64,000 nt of DNA, taken from assembly GCA_900110395.1 (NCBI GenBank), contig FODP01000004.1:278951-342950 (forward strand), given 5' to 3'. The stretch is from Rhodospirillales bacterium URHD0017. GTDB taxonomy: Bacteria; Pseudomonadota; Alphaproteobacteria; Reyranellales; Reyranellaceae. Position numbers and translations under genes: made by a program. Below the pieces are notes generated by a model, which ran no database searches, was not told where the DNA came from, and saw only the letters and a program-made list of their open reading frames with translations. Positions 9,425 through 16,776 of this stretch are shown piece by piece. Numbering within the stretch: the stretch's first letter is position 1; each line of letters opens with the position of its first letter.

Positions 9425-10036
9425 TCAGGGACGGGTCGACTGCGGGCTGATGATGTTGCCGCGGGCGTCGACCCGGTTCCCCTGGCCATCATAGCGGAAA
9501 CCGTATTCGTCGCGGAAGGCCTGAACACCGGCCGGCGGGGTCGTCGCAGCCGGCACCACGGTGGTCGTCGAGACCGGCGCCGTGGTCGTGTAGACCGTCG
9601 TGCCGGGGGTCGGCGCGTAGTAGGTCGTCGTCGGGGCCGGCGCATAGGTGGTCACCGTCGCCTCCTGGCGATAGCGCCGGGCGTCGATTTCGCGGCTGAC
9701 GCAGCGGTCGTAGCTCATGCTGCCCCGTGACAGGCCGTAGGACGAACAGGCCATCGAGGCATCAGAGGCGAGGTTCGCCTGGCTATAGGCCATCGAGACG
9801 CGGCCGCGGGCGCGGGCGTCGGCTTCCAGCCGCATGCAGCGATCGTACGACGCCGTGCCCGGCGTGAAGCCGTAGTCGACGCAGGCCTGTTGCGAGCTCG
9901 TGTTGGCCACGACCACGGTACCGGCAGGCGCCACCACCGCTGGCGGCGGAGCGGTCGCTGTGGTGGTATTCGAATAACTGCAGGCGGCAGCCGACAGCCC
10001 GACAGCGGCCACGGCCAATAGCTTGGTTGGCGTCAT
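9425..10036 (-). CDS. Hypothetical lipoprotein with duplicated Cys-Tyr motif
   Basis: This 203-residue protein starts with a lipoprotein signal (lipobox AAAC). It contains two tandem motifs, CVDYGFTPGTASYDRCM and CSSYGLSRGSMSYDRCV, each pairing a Cys-x-x-Tyr-Gly with Ser-Tyr-Asp-Arg-Cys and followed by a helix ending in DAR. The cysteines probably form a disulfide in each unit. A Thr/Pro/Ala-rich spacer (about residues 110-165) leads to a C-terminal FRYDGQGNRVDARGNII segment shared with the neighbouring lipoprotein. ATG 10036 gives a normal lipoprotein signal and has AGGAGG (plus-strand CCTCCT) upstream. The family is not recognised. Confidence 0.75.
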   Translation of the reverse strand: MTPTKLLAVAAVGLSAAACSYSNTTTATAPPPAVVAPAGTVVVANTSSQQACVDYGFTPGTASYDRCMRLEADARARGRVSMAYSQANLASDASMACSSYGLSRGSMSYDRCVSREIDARRYRQEATVTTYAPAPTTTYYAPTPGTTVYTTTAPVSTTTVVPAATTPPAGVQAFRDEYGFRYDGQGNRVDARGNIISPQSTRP

Positions 10037-10107
10037 CGCACCCTCCTGGGAAGAACGCCCCCGTGAAACGAGGCGAGACACCTGAGGTTGCAGGCACCCT
10101 GCCGGAA

Positions 10108-11796
10108 TCAGGCCGCTTTCTTCAGCGTGCTGTCGCGGAGCTCGCGGCGCAAAATCTTGCCGACATTGGTCTTGGGCAGCTCATCGCGGAACTCGATGTA
10201 CTTGGGCCGCTTGTAGCCGGTGAACTGCTGGGCGCACCACGCCTGAAGCGCCTCCTTGGTGAGCGCGGGATCCTTCTTCACCACGAACAGCATGACGGCC
10301 TCGCCGGAGCCCGCATCGGGCACGCCGATGGCGGCGCATTCCAGGACGCCGGGATGGCTCGCGACCACGCCTTCGATCTCGTTGGGGAAGACCTTGAAGC
10401 CCGAGACGACGATCATGTCCTTCTTGCGATCGACGATCTTGATGTAGCCCTTCGCATCCATCTCGCCGACGTCGCCCGACTTGAAGAAGCCGTCGGGCGT
10501 CATGACCAGCGCCGTCTCGTCCGGCCGCTGCCAGTAGCCCGCCATGACCTGCGGGCCCTTGATGGCGATCTCGCCGGCCTCGCCCAACGCCACCTCCTTG
10601 CCCTGGTCGTCGAGGATCTTGATCTCGACGTTGGGCAGCGGCAGGCCGATCGTTCCGGTGTACTCCGCCGAATCGGTGGGATTGCAGGTGACGCCAGCCG
10701 AGGTCTCGCTGAGGCCATAGCCTTCGACGATCGGGCAACCGGTGATGGCGAGCCATTTCTTCGCCACCGCTTCCTGCACCGCCATGCCGCCGCCGTTGGA
10801 AATGGCGAGCTGCGAAAAATCGAGCTTGGCGAAGTCGGGCTGATTGGCGAGGCCATTGAACAGCGTGTTCACGCCCGGGAAGATGTTGATGCGGTACTTG
10901 GCGAGTTCGGCGATCGTGCCCTTCATGTCGCGCGGGTTGGGGATCAGGATGTTGAGCGCGCCGGTGCGCATGCCCAGAAGCCCGCAGGCGATGAAGGCGA
11001 AGACGTGATAGAGCGGCAGGGCGCAGACGATGGTGAACTGGCCGGTGAGGTTCTTGCGCTTGAGCCCCGGCTGCATCCACGCCTCGGACGCGAGCAGGTT
11101 GGCGACGATCGTGTGATGCAGCAGCGTCGCGCCCTTGGCGATGCCCGTCGTGCCGCCGGTGTATTGCAACACCGCGACGTCCCCCGGTCCGATGTCGGGG
11201 CGGGCGAAGGCCATCGAACGGCCGGCCGATACGGCGTCGTTGAACCTGGTGTGGCCGGGTAGCGAGAAGGCCGGCACCATCTTGCGCATGGTGCGCACGA
11301 CGAAGTTCACGATCAGGCCCTTGGGGAAGCCCAAAAGATCGCCCATCGAGGCGACGGCAACGTGCTTCACGGCCGTGCCCGCCAACGCCTGCTCGAGCGT
11401 GGCGGCGAAATTCTCCAGCACGATCACGGCCTCGGCGCCAGAATCCTTCAGCTGGTGGGCAAGCTCGCGCGGGGTGTAGAGCGGATTGACGTTGACCGCG
11501 ATCAGGCCGGCACGCAGCACCGCGGCCAGCGCCACCGGATACTGCAGCACATTGGGCATCATGATCGCCACGCGCGTGCCCTTGGCGAGGCCCTTGCCCT
11601 GCAGCCAGGCGGCCAGCGCCGTGGACAGCGTGTCGATGTCGCCGAAGGTGATGGCCTTGTCCATGCAGACATAGGCGCGCTGGTCGCGAAACCTGGTGAA
11701 GCTCTCTTCGAGCAGCGCCACGACGCTGGGATAGACCGACGGATCGATATCCGACGGCACTCCTGGCGGATAGCTCTTCAACCAGAACCGGTCCAT
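10108..11796 (-). CDS. fadD: Long-chain fatty acid--CoA ligase
   Basis: This adenylate-forming enzyme activates fatty acids to acyl-CoA using ATP. The 562 residues show the AMP-binding core YTGGTTGIAKGATLLHH, the A5-like EGYGLSETSAG and the hinge GDVGEMDAKGYIKIVDRKKDMIVVSG, followed by the C-terminal lid with the catalytic lysine region TNVGKILRREL. Residues match FadD-type long-chain ligases, but chain-length specificity is not certain. ATG 11796 (MDRFWLKSYPPGVP) is the family's usual start, and upstream in-frame codons run into a dispersed repeat. It lies beside phasin and WS/DGAT genes, a context where acyl-CoA feeds storage lipid. Confidence 0.93.
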   Translation of the reverse strand: MDRFWLKSYPPGVPSDIDPSVYPSVVALLEESFTRFRDQRAYVCMDKAITFGDIDTLSTALAAWLQGKGLAKGTRVAIMMPNVLQYPVALAAVLRAGLIAVNVNPLYTPRELAHQLKDSGAEAVIVLENFAATLEQALAGTAVKHVAVASMGDLLGFPKGLIVNFVVRTMRKMVPAFSLPGHTRFNDAVSAGRSMAFARPDIGPGDVAVLQYTGGTTGIAKGATLLHHTIVANLLASEAWMQPGLKRKNLTGQFTIVCALPLYHVFAFIACGLLGMRTGALNILIPNPRDMKGTIAELAKYRINIFPGVNTLFNGLANQPDFAKLDFSQLAISNGGGMAVQEAVAKKWLAITGCPIVEGYGLSETSAGVTCNPTDSAEYTGTIGLPLPNVEIKILDDQGKEVALGEAGEIAIKGPQVMAGYWQRPDETALVMTPDGFFKSGDVGEMDAKGYIKIVDRKKDMIVVSGFKVFPNEIEGVVASHPGVLECAAIGVPDAGSGEAVMLFVVKKDPALTKEALQAWCAQQFTGYKRPKYIEFRDELPKTNVGKILRRELRDSTLKKAA

Positions 11797-11857
11797 GCGT
11801 TCCCCTGCGATGTCGTTGAGCGGACTATAGCGCATGAAAAAGGATGCCCCTCGAGTT

Positions 11858-11881
11858 CCTCTCCCCCTAGCGGGGGAGAGG
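11858..11881. repeat. Dispersed repeat, family 1, half element
   Basis: A single 24-base arm of the family 1 repeat, identical to 424-447. It lies just upstream of the acyl-CoA ligase gene and about 75 bases from a full-length copy. Confidence 0.85.
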
Positions 11882-11908
11882 AGCATGATCGTGAGACGAC
11901 GGCGCATG

Positions 11909-11936
11909 AAAAAAGCCCGTCCTGTTAGACGGGCCT
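11909..11936 (-). terminator. Rho-independent terminator of the phasin gene
   Basis: Read on the minus strand, a GCCCGTC stem, a 6-base loop and GACGGGC are followed directly by six T residues. It lies beyond the family 1 repeat downstream of the phasin gene at 12068-12511. Confidence 0.88.
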
Positions 11937-11954
11937 CTTCTCATCTCTCGAGTT

Positions 11955-12047
11955 CCTCTCCCCCGCTAGGGGGAGAGGTTAGGTGAGGGGGTTGCACGAG
12001 CTGTCGAAGCCCCCTCACCCAGCCTCTCCCCCCTAGCGGGGGAGAGG
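11955..12047. repeat. Dispersed inverted repeat, family 1, full-length copy
   Basis: Same architecture as 351-447, with an additional C in the right arm. It occupies the space between the phasin stop codon and its terminator, so it would be transcribed into the 3' end of the phasin mRNA. Confidence 0.88.
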
Positions 12048-12067
12048 AGCATGAAGCGACAAGACGC

Positions 12068-12511
12068 TTAGGCGGCCTTGGTGAACTTCTCGATGCGCTC
12101 CTGCACGGGGCGGACGGCGTCGTCCGCGACCTTGCGGGCGAAGGCGCCGAGGTCCTGGGCCTGCGCGATGCGGGTCTCCAGGCGGCCGCGCCAGTACTTG
12201 GCGCTGATGTCGAAAGCCTCGACCGGCGACTTGGCCGACAGGAGGTCGCGCCAGGCGGCGAAGCCGGCGTCGGCATCTTCCTTGGCGACCTCGAGCAGCT
12301 TCAGGCTGGCCTTGGTGGCGCCGTCGCGCGCCTGGACGAGCTGGGTGTTCAGCTCGGCCGAAGCGGTCTGCGCGGCCTTGCTGATCTGCTCAAAACCCTC
12401 GGCGGCCTTGCGCACGCCGATCTGGGCGAACTCGCGGACGCGCTCGTTGGCGGCCTTGGTGGTCTCGGTGGCGTGCTCGATGACGTTGTCGAGCGGGGTG
12501 CTGGTGGTCAT
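12068..12511 (-). CDS. Phasin family protein
   Basis: This 147-residue, almost wholly helical, alanine- and lysine-rich protein has the phasin pattern: amphipathic heptads throughout, with FAQIGVRKAAEGFEQISKAA in the middle and SAKYWRGRLETRIAQAQDL near the C terminus. Phasins coat polyhydroxyalkanoate or lipid inclusions and control granule size. It has no signal peptide, as expected for a cytoplasmic granule protein. It diverges from the WS/DGAT gene with a 199-base AT-rich promoter region between them, which suggests shared regulation. Confidence 0.88.
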   Translation of the reverse strand: MTTSTPLDNVIEHATETTKAANERVREFAQIGVRKAAEGFEQISKAAQTASAELNTQLVQARDGATKASLKLLEVAKEDADAGFAAWRDLLSAKSPVEAFDISAKYWRGRLETRIAQAQDLGAFARKVADDAVRPVQERIEKFTKAA

Positions 12512-12710
12512 GGGACGGGTCCTCAGATGGGTTGTGCTTGGGAAACTGTTGCTCGGTGACGGAGCGTATATGGGAGCTCTATGGTGCGTTGCAACATAAA
12601 TTGTTGCGCTGCGAGAAGGAAAGTTAAAAATCTATATATTTCAATTGATTAGACCGGCAATCCGCGGGACTAATGGGGTCAACGAACCGCTGTGCCAACG
12701 GGAGGACGCC
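12512..12710. promoter_or_regulatory. Divergent promoter region between phasin and WS/DGAT
   Basis: 199 bases, markedly AT-rich for this genome (12560-12650). It contains an inverted repeat, GCAACA-TAAAT-TGTTGC, at 12591-12607. TGC/GCA-rich palindromes in front of phasin genes recall PhaR-type binding sites, but no PhaR gene is in the window and this link is inference. Confidence 0.55.
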
Positions 12711-14168
12711 ATGGAACAGCAGCAGCTGTCGGGCATCGACGCGTCATTCCTCTACCTGGAGACGCCCGAGACGCCCATGCACGTGGCGGGACTGACCTAC
12801 TTCGAATTGCCGCCGGGTTTCGAGGGCAGCTTCTACCAGCACTTCCGCCGCTTCTTCGAAAGCCGGCTGCACACCATCCCCATCTTCTCCAAACGGCTCG
12901 CGCCCTCGCTCTACGACCTCGATCATCCGGGCTGGGTCGAAGCCGACGAGCTCGACCTCGACTACCACCTGCGCGAGACGGCGCTGCCCTCGCCCGGCAC
13001 CGAGGAGCAGCTCGAGGAGGTGATCGGCCGCCTGCACGCCAACACCCTCGATCGCAGCCGGCCGCTCTGGCAGTTCTACATCATCACCGGCCTGGAGAAC
13101 GGCCAGGGCGTGCTCTACTCCAAGGTCCACCACGCCGCGGTCGATGGCGGCGCCGGCATGGCGATCAACAAGGCGCTCTACGACGTAACCGCGACGCCGC
13201 GCGACGTGCCGCCGCCGGAGCCGAAGTCGTCTCAACCGGGAGCCGCGCCCAGCTCGCCTACGGCCGTCGATCCGGTGAAGGGCATCTCCGACATCATGGG
13301 CAACATGATGCGCCAGCAGCTCAAGATGTGGCAGACCGCGTCGGAGATCGGCACCGCCATGACCAATGCCTTCCTCGCCAAGCCCGGCGAGGCCGGGCCC
13401 AAGGCGTTGTCGACACTGCAGAACCTGGTCAGCCAGCTGCCGACGCTCAACGCGCCCAGGACGCCATTCAACGCCACGATCACGCGCGAGCGCAGCTATG
13501 CCGCGCGTACCGTGTCGCTCTCCGACGCCAAGGCGATCGGCAAGGCGAGCGGCACCAAGCTCAACGACGTGGTGATGGCGATCTGCGCCGGGGCCTTGCG
13601 CCGTTACCTGCAGGAGAAGGGCCAGCTGCCCGACAAGCCGTTGATCGCCGGCGTTCCCATCAGCCTGCGCGAGCCAGGCGACACGCGGCAGAACAACCAG
13701 GTCTCGGGCATGCTGTGCTCGATCGCCACCGACATCGCCGATCCGGTGGAGCGGCTCAAGGCCATCCTGAAGTCGTCGTCGGAGTCCAAGCAGATCGCCG
13801 GCACGTTCCGCGACGCCGTCCCGCAGGACTTCGCCTTCGTCGGCGCGCCGATCCTGCTGCAGCTCATCATGCTGGTCTATGGCCGCAGCGGCCTGGCCGA
13901 CAAGCTGCCGATGCCGATGAATGTCACGATCTCGAACGTGCCCGGTCCGCCGATGCCGCTCTATTGCGCCGGCGCCAAGGTGACGGCGTTGCACCCGGTG
14001 TCGATCCCCGCGCATGGCGCGGCGCTCAATATCACGGTGCAGAGCTACATGGATGCGCTGAACTTCGGCCTGACCGCCGACCGGCGCGCGGTTCCCGATG
14101 TCGGCAAGCTTGGTGACTACATGGTTGCCGCGGCAAAGGAGCTCAAGGCGGCGGTTGTCCCGGGTTGA
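12711..14168 (+). CDS. Wax ester synthase/diacylglycerol acyltransferase (WS/DGAT)
   Basis: This 485-residue enzyme transfers acyl groups from acyl-CoA to fatty alcohols or diacylglycerol, making wax esters or triacylglycerol at the inner membrane or inclusion surface. The catalytic HHxxxDG motif is intact as HHAAVDG (His140, His141, Asp145). The N-terminal family motif LSGIDASFLYLETPETPMHV and the C-terminal segment NVTISNVPGPPMPLYCAG (near residue 405-425) are also present. GGAGG lies 7 bases before ATG 12711. It is next to a phasin and a lipase-like gene, so neutral-lipid storage is likely. Confidence 0.93.
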   Translation: MEQQQLSGIDASFLYLETPETPMHVAGLTYFELPPGFEGSFYQHFRRFFESRLHTIPIFSKRLAPSLYDLDHPGWVEADELDLDYHLRETALPSPGTEEQLEEVIGRLHANTLDRSRPLWQFYIITGLENGQGVLYSKVHHAAVDGGAGMAINKALYDVTATPRDVPPPEPKSSQPGAAPSSPTAVDPVKGISDIMGNMMRQQLKMWQTASEIGTAMTNAFLAKPGEAGPKALSTLQNLVSQLPTLNAPRTPFNATITRERSYAARTVSLSDAKAIGKASGTKLNDVVMAICAGALRRYLQEKGQLPDKPLIAGVPISLREPGDTRQNNQVSGMLCSIATDIADPVERLKAILKSSSESKQIAGTFRDAVPQDFAFVGAPILLQLIMLVYGRSGLADKLPMPMNVTISNVPGPPMPLYCAGAKVTALHPVSIPAHGAALNITVQSYMDALNFGLTADRRAVPDVGKLGDYMVAAAKELKAAVVPG

Positions 14169-14226
14169 AACCCTTTTGTCCCCTCCCGATATGTGAGACT
14201 CTTGCACCAACGATGAAGGACCCCCG

Positions 14227-15000
14227 ATGACGGTTGCCCAGGCGTTGCGTCCCCCCTCTCGAACGCTGCTGCTGCTCGAAGGCCGCGCCGTTCAGGAACT
14301 GGGCGCATTCATGCTCTTGCGGCCGTGGTTGTCTGCGGCGCCGCGCGGCGATGGGCATCCGGTATTGGTGTTGCCCGGCCTGCTGGCCAGCGATCTGTCG
14401 ACACAGCCGTTGCGCGGGTTCTTGAAGCAGCACGGTTATGCCGCGCATGGCTGGAAACAGGGCCGCAACCTCGGCCTGCGCGCGGGCGTCGAGGCCGACA
14501 TGCTCGACCGCATCGAGGAACTCTACGTGCGCCACGGCAGACGCAAGCTCAGCCTGGTCGGCTGGAGCCTGGGCGGCATCTACGCCCGCCAGCTCGCCAA
14601 GCGCGTGCCCGACAAGGTGCGGTCGGTGATCAGCCTCGGCAGTCCGTTCACCGGCAGCCCCAAGGCGACCAATGCCTGGAAGGTCTACGAGTTCGCCTCG
14701 GGCCAGCGCGTCGACGATCGCGATCACCACATCGCGGGGCCGGTGTCGGATCCGCCGCCGGTGCCGACCACCTCGATCTTCAGCCGCTCCGACGGCATCT
14801 GCGCCTGGCAGACCTGCCTCAACGAGGAAGGCCCGCTGGTCGAGAACATCGAGGTCTACGGCAGCCACTGCGGGCTCGGCCATCATCCGGCCGCGGTGTA
14901 TGCAGTGGCCGACCGGCTGGCGCAGCCCGAAGGCCAGTGGACGAAGTTCGACCGCTCCGGCTGGAAGAGCCTGGTCTATCCCGACTGGCGCCGGACTTAG
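14227..15000 (+). CDS. Alpha/beta hydrolase, lipase-like
   Basis: This 257-residue serine hydrolase has an oxyanion segment HPVLVLPGLLASD and the nucleophile elbow GWSLGG (Ser114), followed by ISLGSPFTG, common in lipases and esterases. The other triad members are probably the Asp in FSRSDGICAW and the His in VYGSHCGLGHHP. There is no signal peptide, so it would act inside the cell. It follows the WS/DGAT gene by 58 bases, so a role in remodelling or mobilising storage lipid is plausible but inferred. Confidence 0.83.
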   Translation: MTVAQALRPPSRTLLLLEGRAVQELGAFMLLRPWLSAAPRGDGHPVLVLPGLLASDLSTQPLRGFLKQHGYAAHGWKQGRNLGLRAGVEADMLDRIEELYVRHGRRKLSLVGWSLGGIYARQLAKRVPDKVRSVISLGSPFTGSPKATNAWKVYEFASGQRVDDRDHHIAGPVSDPPPVPTTSIFSRSDGICAWQTCLNEEGPLVENIEVYGSHCGLGHHPAAVYAVADRLAQPEGQWTKFDRSGWKSLVYPDWRRT

Positions 15001-15011
15001 CGGCTCATGTT

Positions 15012-15044
15012 CCTCTCCCCCGCTAGGGGGAGAGGTTAGGTGAG
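15012..15044. repeat. Dispersed repeat, family 1, half element
   Basis: One 24-base arm (15012-15035) followed by the TTAGGTGAG inner sequence. The second arm is missing. It lies between the lipase-like gene and the convergent second phasin. Confidence 0.85.
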
Positions 15045-15065
15045 CCGGAGGCCCGCGCTCCCGGA

Positions 15066-15488
15066 CTACTTCTTCTCCACGCTCGCCTTGATCTCCTCGT
15101 AGGACTCCTTCATGCGGTCCTGGACGATCTTGAAGGCGTCGCTGCTCGACTTCTGAACCAGCTCGGCAATGTCGCGCGTGTTGGCGATGGCCGCTTCCAT
15201 TGCCTTCTTCGCGAACTCGGTCTGCTTGGCCATGATCTCCTGCGGGCTGCCACCGGGCTTGTATTCCTTGGCCATCGCGGTGACGTCCTTGACCGCCTCC
15301 TCGAAGACGGCGCGCTGCTTCTGGGCGACCTCGCTGGCGCCGCTCGCCATCGCCTGCCAGGACCGCGCCATGGCATCGAGATTCTTCTGGTGATGCTGCA
15401 TGATCTTCGACACGTCGACCTGCGGCAGTTTCAGCTGCTCGCCCAGATTCTTGAACATGTCGGTGAAGCTCAGGGGTGCTTGGGCCAT
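15066..15488 (-). CDS. Phasin family protein (second type)
   Basis: This 140-residue helical protein belongs to the other phasin subgroup, with the N-terminal SFTDMFKNLGEQLKLPQVDV opening, HHQKNLDAMARSWQAMASGA and a lysine/glutamate-rich C-terminal coiled segment. It is unrelated in sequence to the phasin at 12068-12511 beyond composition. ATG 15488 is chosen because an upstream in-frame codon would add nine atypical residues and because GGAGG lies just before it (plus-strand CCTCC at 15493-15497). It would bind inclusion surfaces. Its neighbour on the other strand is the lipase-like gene. Confidence 0.88.
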   Translation of the reverse strand: MAQAPLSFTDMFKNLGEQLKLPQVDVSKIMQHHQKNLDAMARSWQAMASGASEVAQKQRAVFEEAVKDVTAMAKEYKPGGSPQEIMAKQTEFAKKAMEAAIANTRDIAELVQKSSSDAFKIVQDRMKESYEEIKASVEKK

Positions 15489-15504
15489 GTGAACCTCCGT
15501 CCAG

Positions 15505-16776
15505 TCAGGCAACAAGCTTCAACCCCTGCTCCAGCGCATGCAAGGCCAAACCGGCCAGCCCGCCGATCATGGCACCGTTGAAGCGGATGTATTGCAGGTC
15601 GCGGCCGACCGTGAGCTCGATGCGCCCGATCAGCATGTCGATGTCCCACGACTTCACCTGATCGGCGATGAAGCGGCCGACGCCGCTCTTCTGGCTCTCC
15701 ACGAAATCGGCAAGGACCCGCACCATGCCGCGATTGATCTCAGCGCGGATTGACGGATCGCGCGCGAGCTGGCCGCCGATCTCGACCAGCATGGCTTCGA
15801 GCTGGCGGCGCACCTGGCTGTCGGGCGCCTTGGCATCCTGCTCGAGGAAGCTTCTGAGGCTGTCCCAGGCGCCCTCGGCAACGGTGACGATCTCCGGCCG
15901 CGCCAACAGGTCACGCTTCAGGCTCTCGGCCCGCCGGGCGAACGACTCCGAGCTGCGCAGGCGCTCGATGAAGCCTGTCACGAAACCGTCGAACTCCTGG
16001 CGCAGCGGATGGTTGGGATCGGTGCGCGCATCCTGGATGAAGGCGCTGGTCGAGGCGACGATCTTGCGCAACAGGTAGGCGTCGGCGCGATAGAGGTTGA
16101 ACAGCGCCGGCAGCTCCTTGCGGATCTTCTCGCGCAAGGCCGCCAGCGTCTCCTCGTTGGTCAGCACTTTTTCGAGGGCGGCCAGAAGCTCGTCGAGCAG
16201 GCGCTGGTGACGGCCCTTCTCGGTGACGGCGCTGAGCAGGCCCGCAGCCAGCGGCGCCAGCTCGACCCGCTCCAGCTCGGTCATGATCCGCTTGCCGATG
16301 AAGTCCTTCAGGCCCGACTGCTCGATGGCGCCGAGCGATTGCGGCAACAGGCGCAGCACGAAACCCGCGAGGGCGGCGCTGCGCTCGCGATCGGACAGCC
16401 AGTCGGCGACAAGGGCGGCAAAGTCGACCTCTCCCAGCCGTGCCTCGACCGGCTCGGGCGCCAGGAAGTTGGTCTCGATGAATTCGCCCAACGTATCGGC
16501 GATGCGCAGATGATTGCGCGGGATGATGGCGGTGTGCGGAATCGGCAGGCCGAGCGGCCGCCGGAACAGGGCGACGACGGCGTACCAGTCAGCCAGGGCG
16601 CCCACCGTCGCCGCGGCAGCGAAGGCGGCGACGTAGCCCCAGGCCCAATGCCTCGGTTCGAAATGACGGGCCACGATGAACAGTGCCGCCGTGAAGACCA
16701 GCAGCGCGGTCGCCGCAAGTTTTATGCGGCGCAGGTCGCGGGCGCGTTCCTGGTCGCGGTTCAGCTGCTCGCCCAC
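15505..16776 (-). CDS. DUF445 family membrane protein
   Basis: This 423-residue protein belongs to DUF445 (YjiN-like). Two hydrophobic segments near the N terminus (about residues 20-36 and 48-62, flanking AFAAAATVGALADWYAVVALFRRP) are followed by a long helical region and a C-terminal hydrophobic segment (FNGAMIGGLAGLALHAL). The signature ADWYAVVALFRRPLGLPIPHTAIIP is complete. The family has no established function. Its start codon lies inside the last codons of the P450-reductase gene (16-base overlap), so the two are translated from one mRNA. Confidence 0.87.
   Translation of the reverse strand: MGEQLNRDQERARDLRRIKLAATALLVFTAALFIVARHFEPRHWAWGYVAAFAAAATVGALADWYAVVALFRRPLGLPIPHTAIIPRNHLRIADTLGEFIETNFLAPEPVEARLGEVDFAALVADWLSDRERSAALAGFVLRLLPQSLGAIEQSGLKDFIGKRIMTELERVELAPLAAGLLSAVTEKGRHQRLLDELLAALEKVLTNEETLAALREKIRKELPALFNLYRADAYLLRKIVASTSAFIQDARTDPNHPLRQEFDGFVTGFIERLRSSESFARRAESLKRDLLARPEIVTVAEGAWDSLRSFLEQDAKAPDSQVRRQLEAMLVEIGGQLARDPSIRAEINRGMVRVLADFVESQKSGVGRFIADQVKSWDIDMLIGRIELTVGRDLQYIRFNGAMIGGLAGLALHALEQGLKLVA

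Noticed and set aside
12068..15488. Polyhydroxyalkanoate biosynthesis locus
   Set aside because: Two phasins are present but no phaA, phaB or phaC gene; WS/DGAT suggests neutral lipid instead.
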